Shown here one piece after another: positions 48,113 through 56,374 of a stretch of 64,000 bases of DNA. The notes below the pieces were generated by a model, which made no database searches, was not told the DNA's origin, and was given only the letters and a program-made list of their open reading frames with translations. The first letter of the stretch is position 1. Every line of letters begins with the position of its first letter. A program made the translations under genes and the position numbers. Source of the stretch: Streptomyces sp. CBMA152 (GTDB lineage: Bacteria; Actinomycetota; Actinomycetes; Streptomycetales; Streptomycetaceae); contig NZ_MECJ01000029.1 in NCBI RefSeq assembly GCF_014596475.1, forward strand, positions 1 to 64,000, read 5' to 3'.

Positions 48113-49891
48113 TCACTCCGCGATCGGCAGATAGACCCGGTTGCCGGACGCGGCGAACTCCTTGGACTTCTCCGCCATCCCGGCCTCGATGTCGTCGGTC
48201 GCCAGATCCCCGCCGTGCTCGCGCCGGATGTCCTGCGAGATCTTCATCGAGCAGAACTTCGGACCGCACATCGAGCAGAAGTGCGCGGTCTTCGCGGGCT
48301 CCGCGGGCAGCGTCTCGTCGTGGAACTCCCGGGCGGTGTCCGGGTCGAGGGCCAGGTTGAACTGGTCCTCCCAACGGAACTCGAAGCGGGCGTCCGACAG
48401 CGCGTCGTCCCACTCCTGTGCGCCCGGGTGCCCCTTGGCGAGGTCGGCTGCGTGCGCCGCGATCTTGTACGTGATGACGCCGGTCTTCACGTCGTCCCGG
48501 TTGGGCAGCCCCAGGTGCTCCTTGGGCGTGACGTAGCAGAGCATCGCGGTGCCCCACCAGGCGATCATCGCGGCGCCGATGCCGGAGGTGATGTGGTCGT
48601 AGGCGGGCGCCACATCGGTGGTCAGCGGCCCGAGCGTGTAGAACGGCGCCTCCTCGCAGATCTCCTGCTGGAGGTCGATGTTCTCCTTGATCTTGTGCAT
48701 CGGGACGTGTCCCGGGCCCTCGATCATCGTCTGCACGTTGTGGCGCTTGGCGATGGTGTTGAGCTCGCCGAGCGTACGCAGCTCCGCGAACTGCGCCTCG
48801 TCGTTGGCGTCCGCGATGGAGCCGGGCCGCAGGCCGTCACCGAGGGAGTACGTCACGTCGTACGCCGCGAGGATCTCGCAGAGCTCTTCGAAGTTCTCGT
48901 ACAGGAACGACTCCTTGTGGTGCGCCAGGCACCACGCGGCCATGATCGAGCCGCCGCGCGAGACGATGCCCGTCTTGCGGCGGGCGGTCAGCGGCACGTA
49001 CCGCAGCAGCACACCGGCGTGGACGGTCATGTAGTCGACGCCCTGCTCGGCCTGCTCGATGACCGTGTCCTTGTAGACCTCCCAGGTCAGCTCCTCGGCC
49101 CTGCCGTCGACCTTCTCCAGGGCCTGGTACAGCGGCACCGTGCCGATCGGGACGGGGGAGTTGCGCAGCACCCACTCGCGGGTGGTGTGGATGTTGCGGC
49201 CGGTGGAGAGGTCCATGACCGTGTCCGCGCCCCAGCGGGTCGCCCAGGTCATCTTGTCGACCTCCTCCTCGATGGAGGAGGTGACGGCGGAGTTGCCGAT
49301 GTTGGCGTTGACCTTCACCAGGAACCGCTTGCCGATGATCATCGGCTCGATCTCCGGGTGGTTGACGTTGGCGGGCAGCACCGCGCGCCCGGCCGCGATC
49401 TCCTCGCGGACGACCTCGGGTGAGACGTTCTCGCGGATCGCCACGTACTCCATCTCCGGGGTGATCTCGCCCCGGCGGGCGTACGCGAGCTGGGTGACGG
49501 CCTGGCCGGCCCGGCCCCGGCGCGGCTGGCGCGGGCGGCCCGGGAAGACCGCGTCGAGGTTCTTCAGGCCCCCGCGCGGCGAGGTGTGCTTGATGCCGTC
49601 GTCCTCGGGGCGGACCGGACGGCCCGCGTACTCCTCGGTGTCACCGCGCGCGATGATCCAGTTCTCCCGGAGCGGGGCGAGGCCGCGGCGGACGTCCGTC
49701 TCGACGTTCGGGTCGGTGTACGGCCCGGACGTGTCGTACAGCGTCACGTCCTTGCCGTTGGTGAGGTGCACCTGACGGACCGGCACCCGGAGGTCGGGGC
49801 GCGAACCCTCGACGTACCCCTTGTGCCAGCCGATGGACTTCCCGGCCTCGTTCTGGTTCGAGGCAGGCGTGCGTGCGTCCTGAATGGTCAT
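48113..49891 (-). CDS. thiC: Phosphomethylpyrimidine synthase (HMP-P synthase)
   Basis: A 592-residue radical-SAM enzyme converting aminoimidazole ribotide to HMP phosphate in thiamine synthesis. The core reads MEYVAIRENVSPEVVREEI, VNANIGNSAVTSSIEEEV, MDLSTGRNIHTTREWVLRN, MTVHAGVL and SRGGSIMAAWCLAHHKES. The C-terminal 4Fe-4S motif CSMCGPKFCSMKIS (CxxCxxxxC) is present. The N-terminal extension is of the usual length. Expression is controlled by the TPP riboswitch directly upstream; the start is the ATG at 49891 with GGAG at good distance. Confidence 0.97.
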   Translation of the reverse strand: MTIQDARTPASNQNEAGKSIGWHKGYVEGSRPDLRVPVRQVHLTNGKDVTLYDTSGPYTDPNVETDVRRGLAPLRENWIIARGDTEEYAGRPVRPEDDGIKHTSPRGGLKNLDAVFPGRPRQPRRGRAGQAVTQLAYARRGEITPEMEYVAIRENVSPEVVREEIAAGRAVLPANVNHPEIEPMIIGKRFLVKVNANIGNSAVTSSIEEEVDKMTWATRWGADTVMDLSTGRNIHTTREWVLRNSPVPIGTVPLYQALEKVDGRAEELTWEVYKDTVIEQAEQGVDYMTVHAGVLLRYVPLTARRKTGIVSRGGSIMAAWCLAHHKESFLYENFEELCEILAAYDVTYSLGDGLRPGSIADANDEAQFAELRTLGELNTIAKRHNVQTMIEGPGHVPMHKIKENIDLQQEICEEAPFYTLGPLTTDVAPAYDHITSGIGAAMIAWWGTAMLCYVTPKEHLGLPNRDDVKTGVITYKIAAHAADLAKGHPGAQEWDDALSDARFEFRWEDQFNLALDPDTAREFHDETLPAEPAKTAHFCSMCGPKFCSMKISQDIRREHGGDLATDDIEAGMAEKSKEFAASGNRVYLPIAE

Positions 49892-49898
49892 GAGACCT

Positions 49899-50011
49899 AC
49901 TCCCTACGCCGGCATTACCCGGTAACAGGTTCAGCGGTCGGCGCAGCCGTTTCCGTACCGTTCGTACGGATTTCAGCGCCCTCTCAGCCCGGTGCTCCGA
50001 GCTCCCGCGTG
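49899..50011 (-). promoter_or_regulatory. TPP riboswitch (thi-box) of thiC
   Basis: On the minus strand the thi-box CTGAGAGGG is followed about 70 bases later by CTGAACCTGTTACCGGGTAA and GCCGGCGTAGGGAG, the conserved TPP-binding core. The 3' end overlaps the ribosome binding site GGAGTAGG of thiC, so thiamine pyrophosphate probably blocks translation. A possible -10, TAGCGT, lies at 50027-50032. Confidence 0.93.
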
Positions 50012-50089
50012 TGCAAAGGTGTCACCACGCTAGCGTCATATCGAGCGCGCTGAACAGAGGGACCCCCCTGTTCTTGCGATGATCTGGCG

Positions 50090-51424
50090 GTGACGTCAAC
50101 ACAGCACCCACCCGAAGACGCCCACGGACACCCGCACGGCCAGGCCCATGGGCACTCCCACAGCCATGGCCCGGCGGCGCCTGTCTCGAAGCACCTCCGC
50201 AAGGTGATCGCCGCTGTGCTGATCCCGTTCTCGGTGGCCGTCGTGGTCGGCCTGGCCGTCCTGTGGCCCGGCGGCGCCCCGCCGCACCAGCGCACCGGAG
50301 TCGGATTCGACCGCCAGACCCAGCAGGCCAAGGTCGTCGGCATCCAGAAGGTCGACTGCAAGACGGTCAACGCCGGTCAGACCCCGTCCAACGGCGACAC
50401 CTCGACGGCCGAGGGCCAGGAGGCCAAGCGCGCCCAGCAGGGCCAGTGCGCGAAGGCCACCATCGAGCTCACGAGCGGCAAGGAGAAGGGGCGCACGTTC
50501 ACCGAGATCGTCCAGCCCGACGCCCCGCGCCAACTCCACAAGGGAGAGGGCGTGATCGTCGCCTACGCCCCCGACGCGCCCCACGATCTCCAGTACTCGG
50601 TGACCGATGTGAACCGCCGGTTCCCGATGGCGCTGCTCGCGGGGATCTTCGCCCTCGCGGTCGTGGTCGTGGGCCGGCTGCGCGGGGTGATGGCGCTGGT
50701 CGCGCTGGTCGTCTCGTTCGCGGTGCTGACGCTGTTCATCCTCCCGGCGATCCTGCAGGGCTCGAATCCGCTGCTCGTGGCGGTGGTCGGGGCGAGCGCC
50801 ATCATGCTGATCGCGCTCTATATGTGCCATGGCCTCTCGGCTCGTACGTCGGTCGCCGTGCTCGGCACGCTGGTCTCGCTCGTCCTGATCGGACTGCTCG
50901 GCTCGATCTTCATCGGCTGGGCCTCGCTGACCGGCAACACCGACGACAACACCGGGCTGATCCACGGCCTCTACCCGAACATCGACATGTCCGGTCTGCT
51001 CCTCGCCGGGGTGATCATCGGTTCGCTCGGTGTGCTCGACGACGTGACGGTCACCCAGACCTCGGCGGTGTGGGAGCTGCACGACGCGAACCCGACGATG
51101 GGGCCGCGCGGCCTGTACCGGGCGGGCATCCGGATCGGCCGCGACCACATCGCGTCCGTGGTCAACACCCTGGTCCTGGCGTACGCGGGCGCGGCGCTGC
51201 CGCTGCTGCTGCTCTTCTCGATCGCGCAGAGCAGTGTGGGGACGGTAGCCAACAGCGAGCTCGTCGCGGAGGAGATCGTCCGCACGCTCGTGGGCTCGAT
51301 CGGTCTGGTGGCCTCGGTCCCGGTGACCACGCTGCTGGCGGCCCTGGTCGTCTCGGCGGACCGCCCGGCGGCCTCGGCCGGCGGCCCGATGCGCGGCGGG
51401 CGCGGGCGCCGCCGCAAGAAGTAG
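50090..51424 (+). CDS. YibE/F family integral membrane protein
   Basis: A 444-residue protein of the YibE/F family (PF07907). A His-rich cytoplasmic head (HPPEDAHGHPHGQAHGHSHSHG) suggests metal binding. The first membrane segment (VIAAVLIPFSVAVVVGLAVLW) is followed by an extracytoplasmic domain of about 110 residues, then about seven more segments containing GVLDDVTVTQTSAVWELHDANP, the family hallmark. It ends in RGRRRKK. The function of the family is not established. The GTG at 50090 is preceded by GATGAT at six bases, indicating a leaderless transcript. It is convergent with ssgA. Confidence 0.9.
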   Translation: MTSTQHPPEDAHGHPHGQAHGHSHSHGPAAPVSKHLRKVIAAVLIPFSVAVVVGLAVLWPGGAPPHQRTGVGFDRQTQQAKVVGIQKVDCKTVNAGQTPSNGDTSTAEGQEAKRAQQGQCAKATIELTSGKEKGRTFTEIVQPDAPRQLHKGEGVIVAYAPDAPHDLQYSVTDVNRRFPMALLAGIFALAVVVVGRLRGVMALVALVVSFAVLTLFILPAILQGSNPLLVAVVGASAIMLIALYMCHGLSARTSVAVLGTLVSLVLIGLLGSIFIGWASLTGNTDDNTGLIHGLYPNIDMSGLLLAGVIIGSLGVLDDVTVTQTSAVWELHDANPTMGPRGLYRAGIRIGRDHIASVVNTLVLAYAGAALPLLLLFSIAQSSVGTVANSELVAEEIVRTLVGSIGLVASVPVTTLLAALVVSADRPAASAGGPMRGGRGRRRKK

Positions 51425-51440
51425 CGCAGGAGGCGGGCGC

Positions 51441-51848
51441 TCAGCCCGCGTTCTGCTCCTCGGCCAGGATCCGGCCCAGCGCCTCGTCCAGGTTCCCGTC
51501 GAAGTCGCCGAGCGCGCGCTCCTGTCCGAGCGGTACGAGCTTGTCGGTGCGGTCGAGGAACGCCACGAGCGAGGCCGCACCGGCCCGGAACAGCGCCCGC
51601 TCGCCGCCGACCTGGAGCCGGATGTGGACGTCGGAGAGCTCTTCGGGGCGGGTCGGCGCGATGTGCACATCCCCGTCGCCGCTCGGCGCGTTGATGCCGT
51701 CCAGCAGCAACTCCCGCCCGAACGCCCAGCTCACGGGCGCGTCGCCGGGCAGATGGAACGTCATCCGGATCGCGTACGGATCGACGGCGCGGTAGGTCAG
51801 CTCCACCGGGATCCTGAACGAGAGCTCCTCGGAGACGAGGAACTTCAT
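51441..51848 (-). CDS. ssgA: SsgA, sporulation-specific cell division activator
   Basis: A 135-residue SsgA-like protein, found only in morphologically complex actinobacteria. It starts MKFLVSEELSFRIPVELTYR and contains YAIRMTFHLPGDAPVSWAFG, RELLLDGINAP, GDGDVHIAPT, ALFRAGAASLVAFLDRTDKL and LDEALGRILAEEQ, collinear with S. coelicolor SsgA. SsgA marks sites of septation and branching and helps position SsgB and FtsZ during sporulation. The second of two tandem ATGs is used. The ssgR gene stands directly upstream, which settles the identity among SsgA-like proteins. Confidence 0.96.
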   Translation of the reverse strand: MKFLVSEELSFRIPVELTYRAVDPYAIRMTFHLPGDAPVSWAFGRELLLDGINAPSGDGDVHIAPTRPEELSDVHIRLQVGGERALFRAGAASLVAFLDRTDKLVPLGQERALGDFDGNLDEALGRILAEEQNAG

Positions 51849-51903
51849 CATGACCTCTGCCTCGACCGACCCACGCATCATGTACCCCGCTGTATCCGGA
51901 TCT

Positions 51904-51927
51904 GGCCAGGAATGATCCCCCCTGGCC
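51904..51927. terminator. Hairpin in the ssgR-ssgA intergenic region
   Basis: GGCCAGG (51904-51910) and CCTGGCC (51921-51927) form a 7-bp perfect stem with a 10-base loop. It lies between ssgR and the ssgA start and could terminate ssgR transcripts or shape the ssgA leader. GGGTAC on the minus strand near 51883 resembles a sigma-B-type -10, but no matching -35 was found. Confidence 0.4.
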
Positions 51928-51978
51928 CTCTTGACGCAATCGTGCTGTAAGCGCTAGCAGATCACAAGGAGTGAGATT

Positions 51979-52749
51979 TCAGATACTGATAGAGAACGCG
52001 AGGGAGCCGAGCAGTCTCCCCACTTCGCCGCGCAGCTGCTCGATCGCAGGAAGCAGGCGTTCTTGCTGGTCAAGGGGGAGAGAGATGGCCATGGTGGCGG
52101 CCCCGGAACCGGCCGTGACGGGGATCGCCGCGCACACCGTGCCCAGCGCGTACTCCTGCCGTTCGACCACCGGACGCATACGCTCCGTAGCCGCCAGACG
52201 GTCAAGGAGGGCGCGGCGGTCCCGTACGGAATACGGGGTGACCGCGCGGACCGGATGCCGGTCCAGATGGTCCTCGCGGGACTTCTCGTCGAGCTGGCTC
52301 AGCAGACACTGCCCGATCGCGTGCGCGTGGCCCGTCTCGCGGAAGTCGGCCCACTCCTCGACGGCGGGCGCCGACGGCGTGTCGGCCACCGCGACGAGCT
52401 CGATCTCGCCCTCGCGGTAGACGGCGAAATAGACGGGGACGCCGATGGCGTCGCGCCACTGCGCGAGCGACTGAATGATCTTGCTGCGACGATTCTGCAG
52501 AGCTCCGCCGTGCGCCAGCCGCTCGGCCGCCTCGCCGAAGACGAACACCCCGTTCTCCCGGCGCAGATAGCCCTCATGGGTGAGCGTGCGCAGCAGGTGG
52601 TACGCGGTGGGCAGCGGCAGCCCCGCCTCGCGCGCCAGCTGTTTGGCGGGAGCGCCGTCCATATGGGCGCCCACGGCCTCCAGCAGGCGCAACGCCCGCT
52701 GGACCGAGCCGATCAGGGTAGGGACAGCGGCGTTCGCAGCCGTGGCCAC
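51979..52749 (-). CDS. ssgR: SsgR, IclR-family activator of ssgA
   Basis: A 256-residue IclR-type regulator. The N-terminal winged helix (VQRALRLLEAVGAHMDGAPAK, QLAREAGLPLPTAYHLLRTL, THEGYLRREN) is followed by the effector domain with GEIELVAVADTPSAPAVEEW, ETGHAHAIGQCLLSQL and the AAIPVTAGSGAATMAISL segment. In S. coelicolor SsgR directly activates ssgA, and the two genes are always adjacent, as here. The GTG at 52749 gives MATAANAAVPTLIGSVQR. Its 3' end is 130 bp from the ssgA start. Confidence 0.94.
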   Translation of the reverse strand: MATAANAAVPTLIGSVQRALRLLEAVGAHMDGAPAKQLAREAGLPLPTAYHLLRTLTHEGYLRRENGVFVFGEAAERLAHGGALQNRRSKIIQSLAQWRDAIGVPVYFAVYREGEIELVAVADTPSAPAVEEWADFRETGHAHAIGQCLLSQLDEKSREDHLDRHPVRAVTPYSVRDRRALLDRLAATERMRPVVERQEYALGTVCAAIPVTAGSGAATMAISLPLDQQERLLPAIEQLRGEVGRLLGSLAFSISI

Positions 52750-52937
52750 GGGTCACCCCCAGGCGTGCTGACGGGCGAGAGGCCCGCCCGAGGCAGCAGA
52801 GGTTTTTCACCTTAACGGCCGCCTCCGGCGCCACGGGGGTCCGGACGGATCCGTTCCCTCAGCCGGGCTAATCCCTGTGCTTGTTGTACGAGCGCGGCGC
52901 CCGATGGACCCGGGCCCGTACGCACTCGGCCCGCTGT

Positions 52938-53156
52938 CTACCAGTCGCCGCGCGAGGACGAGGAGGACATGAACCTCCGTACGACGTAGATCAGACCGCC
53001 GACCAGGGCCACGAAGATCAGCGCCTTGAAGAGCAGCCCGAACAGGAAGCCGACCACGCTGGCGATCAGACCGCCGAACACCGCGAGGGCGATGACGGGC
53101 ACGGCGACCCACTTCACCCACCAGGGCATCCCCGCGAATATCTCCCGTGTGGCCAT
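52938..53156 (-). CDS. DUF5326 small membrane protein
   Basis: A 72-residue protein with two membrane helices: WWVKWVAVPVIALAVFGGLIASVVGFLFGLLF merges into ALIFVALVGGLIYVV, followed by RRFMSSSSSRGDW. It matches the small actinobacterial DUF5326 family, always found near ssgR in Streptomyces as I remember. The function is unknown. AAGGACG before the ATG is a suitable ribosome binding site. Confidence 0.88.
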   Translation of the reverse strand: MATREIFAGMPWWVKWVAVPVIALAVFGGLIASVVGFLFGLLFKALIFVALVGGLIYVVRRFMSSSSSRGDW

Positions 53157-53307
53157 CGTCCTTACCTCTTTCGCTCTCTGAAGCTCCTGGAGTCTTGGGC
53201 TGCTGCCTTCGACACATCCGATGCTAGGGGCGAGGGGGTACCGAACGGGGGCCTCGCAGCCCTTGGACTCCCCTGACCGGACCCCTAGGGAAAACCGGGG
53301 TCGACCC

Positions 53308-53625
53308 TCAGCTCTCAGGGGGAGAGAAGACGACGAGAACCCTCAGGTCCTCGACCACATGGTGGAAACGGTGGGCCACTCCGGCCGGTACGTAGACGAC
53401 GCTGCCGCGCGCCACCTGCGTGGTCTCCAGGCCCACGGTGATCGACGCGCGGCCGCTCACCACGAAGTAGATCTCGTCCTGGGCATGCGGCTTCTGCGGG
53501 TCGTGGTCCCCCGCGTCCAGGGCGTACAGCCCCGCCGACATGTTCCGCTCGCGCAGAAACTGCAGATACGCGCCGTCGTTGGCGGCGCGCTCCGCCTCCA
53601 GTTCGTCAAGCCGGAATTCCCTCAT
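53308..53625 (-). CDS. Single-domain cupin protein
   Basis: A 105-residue cupin. Motif 1 appears as KPHAQDEIYFVVSGRA and motif 2 as VPAGVAHRFHHVVEDL, which supply the His/Glu/His metal ligands of a beta-barrel enzyme or sensor. No substrate can be assigned. The ATG at 53625 is chosen because GGACGGCG precedes it and the divergent gene at 53675 starts 49 bases away, so the two probably share a promoter region. Confidence 0.9.
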   Translation of the reverse strand: MREFRLDELEAERAANDGAYLQFLRERNMSAGLYALDAGDHDPQKPHAQDEIYFVVSGRASITVGLETTQVARGSVVYVPAGVAHRFHHVVEDLRVLVVFSPPES

Positions 53626-53674
53626 CGCCGTCCGCCCCTGCCTGGTACCGATCACGTCTGCCACGATCAGACAC

Positions 53675-54055
53675 ATGAAGAATTTCGTAGTCAAGACGAT
53701 CGCCAACGCGGCGGCCCTGGCCGTCGCCATCTGGCTGGTTAAGGACATCACCCTGACCGGCGACAACACGGGCAAGAAGGCCCTGACGCTGGTCCTGGTC
53801 GCGCTGGTCTTCGGCGTGGTGAACTTCGTCGTCAAGCCCGTCGTGAAGTTCCTGTCGTTCCCGCTGTTCATCCTCACGCTCGGCCTGATCACCTTCGTGA
53901 TCAACGCCCTGATGCTGCTTCTCACCTCGTGGCTGGCCGGAAAGCTCAACCTGAACTTCCACGTCCACGGGTTCTGGACGGCCGTCCTCGGTGGCCTGAT
54001 CATCTCGATCGTGTCGTGGGCCATGCACATGGTCCTGCCCGACGACGAGGACTGA
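53675..54055 (+). CDS. Small four-helix membrane protein (phage holin family 4 / PF04020 type)
   Basis: A 126-residue protein with four membrane segments (AALAVAIWLVKDITLTG, ALTLVLVALVFGVVNFVV, FPLFILTLGLITFVINALMLLL, FWTAVLGGLIISIVSWAMHM). This PF04020-type family is named after holins but is widespread in non-phage genomes, and nothing phage-related surrounds it. A lipid or envelope role is more likely than lysis. CACGAT seven bases before the ATG suggests a leaderless transcript. The next gene begins 4 bases after its stop. Confidence 0.87.
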   Translation: MKNFVVKTIANAAALAVAIWLVKDITLTGDNTGKKALTLVLVALVFGVVNFVVKPVVKFLSFPLFILTLGLITFVINALMLLLTSWLAGKLNLNFHVHGFWTAVLGGLIISIVSWAMHMVLPDDED

Positions 54056-54058
54056 TCC

Positions 54059-55207
54059 GTGAGCGCGGGTGTGAATCCCCCGGACGCGCCGGGCGACGGC
54101 ACCAGAGCGGTGCGGGCCGGTCTTCCCGATCCGGTGGCGTACGAACCCTCGCTGCCCGGGCCGGTGTTCGCCGCCCACTTCCACCTCCCGGGCGAGGCGG
54201 TGGGCCCCTACACCTACGGCCGCGACACCAACCCGACCTGGACCCGTCTGGAGCGGGCCCTCGCCGAGCTGGAGTCGCCGGACGAGCCCGCCGAGGCGAT
54301 CGTCTTCGCCTCCGGCATGGCGGCCGTCTCGGCGGTACTGCTCTCCCACGCGCGCGTGGGCGACGCCGTGGTGCTGCCGGACGACGGCTATCAGGCGCTG
54401 CCGCTGGTGCGCGAGCAGCTGGCGGCGTACGGCGTCGAGGTGCGCACCGCGCCGACCGCCGGCGACGCCCAGCTGGACGTCCTGGAGGGCGCCGCACTCC
54501 TGTGGATCGAGACGCCGTCCAACCCTGGCCTGGACGTCTGCGACATCCGCCGGCTCGCCCGGGCCGCGCACGAGACGGGCGCGCTGGTCGCGGTCGACAA
54601 CACCCTGGCCACCCCGCTCGGCCAGCGCCCGCTGGAACTGGGCGCGGACTTCGCGGTGGCCAGCGGCACCAAGGGCCTGACCGGCCACGGCGATCTGCTG
54701 CTCGGCTATGTGGTGTGCCGCGATCCCGAGCTCGCCGCGCGCGTACGGAAATGGCGCAAGGTCGTCGGCGCGATCCCCGGGCCGATGGAGGCCTGGCTGG
54801 CCCATCGCTCGCTGGCCACCCTCCAGTTGCGCGCCGACCGCCAGTCGGCGAACGCGCTGGCCGTCGCCCAGGCGCTGTCCGATCGGGCCGAGGTCTCGGG
54901 GGTGCGCCATCCCGGGCTGCCGTCCGACCCCTCGCACCGCCGGGCCGCCGCGCAGATGCGCCGCTTCGGCTGCGTCGTCTCCTTCGACCTGCCCGATCGC
55001 GCGCACGCGGAGCGGTTCCTCGCGGCACTGCGGCTGGTGGACGACGCCACGAGCTTCGGCGGGGTGCGCTCCACGGCCGAGCGGCGCGGTCGCTGGGGCG
55101 GTGACAAGGTCGCGGAGGGCTTCATCCGCTTCTCCGCCGGAGCCGAGGACACCGCCGACCTGGTCGCGGACGTACGCCGTGCGCTGGACGAAGCGGCTGT
55201 CTCGTAG
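54059..55207 (+). CDS. Cystathionine gamma-lyase-like PLP enzyme
   Basis: A 382-residue Cys/Met-metabolism PLP enzyme. Conserved parts are YTYGRDTNPTWTRLERALAELE, IVFASGMAAVSAVLLSH, IETPSNPGLDVCDI, VDNTLATPLGQRPLELGADF and the PLP Lys in ASGTKGLTGHGDLLLG. The family's usual SxTKYxxGHSD is read here as SGTKGLTGHGD, with Tyr and Ser replaced by Gly, so the reaction may differ from classical gamma-lyase. It could degrade cystathionine or methionine. GTG is used at 54059, 4 bases after the membrane-protein gene, suggesting cotranscription. Confidence 0.9.
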   Translation: MSAGVNPPDAPGDGTRAVRAGLPDPVAYEPSLPGPVFAAHFHLPGEAVGPYTYGRDTNPTWTRLERALAELESPDEPAEAIVFASGMAAVSAVLLSHARVGDAVVLPDDGYQALPLVREQLAAYGVEVRTAPTAGDAQLDVLEGAALLWIETPSNPGLDVCDIRRLARAAHETGALVAVDNTLATPLGQRPLELGADFAVASGTKGLTGHGDLLLGYVVCRDPELAARVRKWRKVVGAIPGPMEAWLAHRSLATLQLRADRQSANALAVAQALSDRAEVSGVRHPGLPSDPSHRRAAAQMRRFGCVVSFDLPDRAHAERFLAALRLVDDATSFGGVRSTAERRGRWGGDKVAEGFIRFSAGAEDTADLVADVRRALDEAAVS

Positions 55208-55234
55208 TGGGCTGCGCGCCGCAGCGGCGGCGGA

Positions 55235-55267
55235 CGGTCCGAGCCTCCCCCCTCCTGGCTCGGACCG
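55235..55267 (+). terminator. Terminator hairpin with a C-rich loop
   Basis: CGGTCCGAGCC (55235-55245) pairs perfectly with GGCTCGGACCG (55257-55267), with an 11-base loop containing CCCCCC. It lies 28 bp after the cystathionine gamma-lyase gene. The remaining gap to 55417 must hold the lysR promoter. Confidence 0.8.
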
Positions 55268-55416
55268 CCCCGGTTCCACGCGCGAAGAACCGCGCCACCA
55301 AGGCTAGTTGACTCTGTGTCAGTGTCCAATCACGGTAGCGACAGAGACCTATCGACATATTTATAGTTGTGTCCGGCCGGAGACGGTGTGAGGCAGTTCG
55401 GGACGGGAGGGCGCCC

Positions 55417-56313
55417 ATGGACCTCGCCCTGCTGCGTACGTTCGTGACGGTGCACCGGGCAGGTTCCTTCACCCGGGCCGCCGCTCTGCTCGGCCTCTCG
55501 CAGCCCGCTGTGACCAGCCAGATCCGCACGCTGGAGCGGCAGTTGGGCCGCCCGCTCTTCCTGCGCCAGGCCCGGGGCGTGACCCCCACGACCATCGGCG
55601 ACGAGCTGGCGCAGCGGGCCGCCCCGCATCTGGACGCGCTGGTCGAGATCGCCGAGTCGGGGGTGTACGAGGACTCGGGGATACGCACCCTGCACCTCGC
55701 GGGGCCGCCCGAGTTCACCTCGCTGCGTGCACTGCCCGCGCTGACCGCACTCGTCCCGCAGGGTCTGGCCCTGCGCGCCTCCTTCGGGAACGCCGAGGAG
55801 ACCCTGGAGGGCCTGGCCGCGGGCCACCACGACCTCGCCATCGCCACCGCCCGCCCGCGCGGCCGGCTGCTCAGCTCGACCCCGTTGTGCGACGAGGAGC
55901 ATGTGCTGGTCGCGGGTGTGCGCTGGGCCGGACGGCTCGCGCCGGGTGCGCTGCGGCGCGGGGGCCCCGGCGTACTGGAGCACATCCCGGTGGTGGAGGT
56001 GCACGAGTCGCTGCCGCTGGTGTCGCGCTACTGGGCCGCCGTCTTCGACACCAAACCGACCACCGCGGGCACGGTCGTCGCACCCGACCTGCGGGCGGTC
56101 CTGGAGACGGTGATCGCGGGCGCGGGGCTGGCCGTACTGCCGCGCTATCTGTGCGAGGGGGCACTGGAGCGGGGCGAGCTCGTGGCGCTGCTCGACCCGC
56201 CGGTGCCACCGCTGCGGACGTACTTCCTGGCGGTGCGGGCGGGCACACTGGCCCGGCCGCACATCGCCCGGGCGCAGGAGTGGCTGCTGCGCGCCGCGGT
56301 CGACTGGAGCTGA
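55417..56313 (+). CDS. LysR-family transcriptional regulator
   Basis: A 298-residue regulator with the LysR helix-turn-helix MDLALLRTFVTVHRAGSFTR, AAALLGLSQPAVTSQIRTLE and RQLGRPLFLRQARGVTPT, followed by a type-2 periplasmic-binding effector domain (VIAGAGLAVLPRYLCEGALE). LysR proteins usually control the neighbouring divergent or collinear genes; here the neighbours are the cystathionine gamma-lyase-like gene upstream and NUDIX downstream. The ATG at 55417 follows GGGAGGG. AT-rich sequence with TATTTATAG near 55360-55370 in its promoter is unusual for the region. Confidence 0.93.
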   Translation: MDLALLRTFVTVHRAGSFTRAAALLGLSQPAVTSQIRTLERQLGRPLFLRQARGVTPTTIGDELAQRAAPHLDALVEIAESGVYEDSGIRTLHLAGPPEFTSLRALPALTALVPQGLALRASFGNAEETLEGLAAGHHDLAIATARPRGRLLSSTPLCDEEHVLVAGVRWAGRLAPGALRRGGPGVLEHIPVVEVHESLPLVSRYWAAVFDTKPTTAGTVVAPDLRAVLETVIAGAGLAVLPRYLCEGALERGELVALLDPPVPPLRTYFLAVRAGTLARPHIARAQEWLLRAAVDWS

Positions 56314-56374
56314 GCGACGTACTGACCGGAGCCGAGCAAGTTTCGCGGCCGTCGTCACGGGCCACATTCCTCCC

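Noticed and set aside
53221..53245. Sigma-B promoter at GGGTAC near 53236
   Set aside because: No GNNT element lies 14-16 bases upstream, and the orientation does not lead to a gene start.
53675..54055. Prophage remnant, because of the holin-family membrane protein
   Set aside because: The family is widespread outside phages, and no integrase, structural or lysis genes are nearby.
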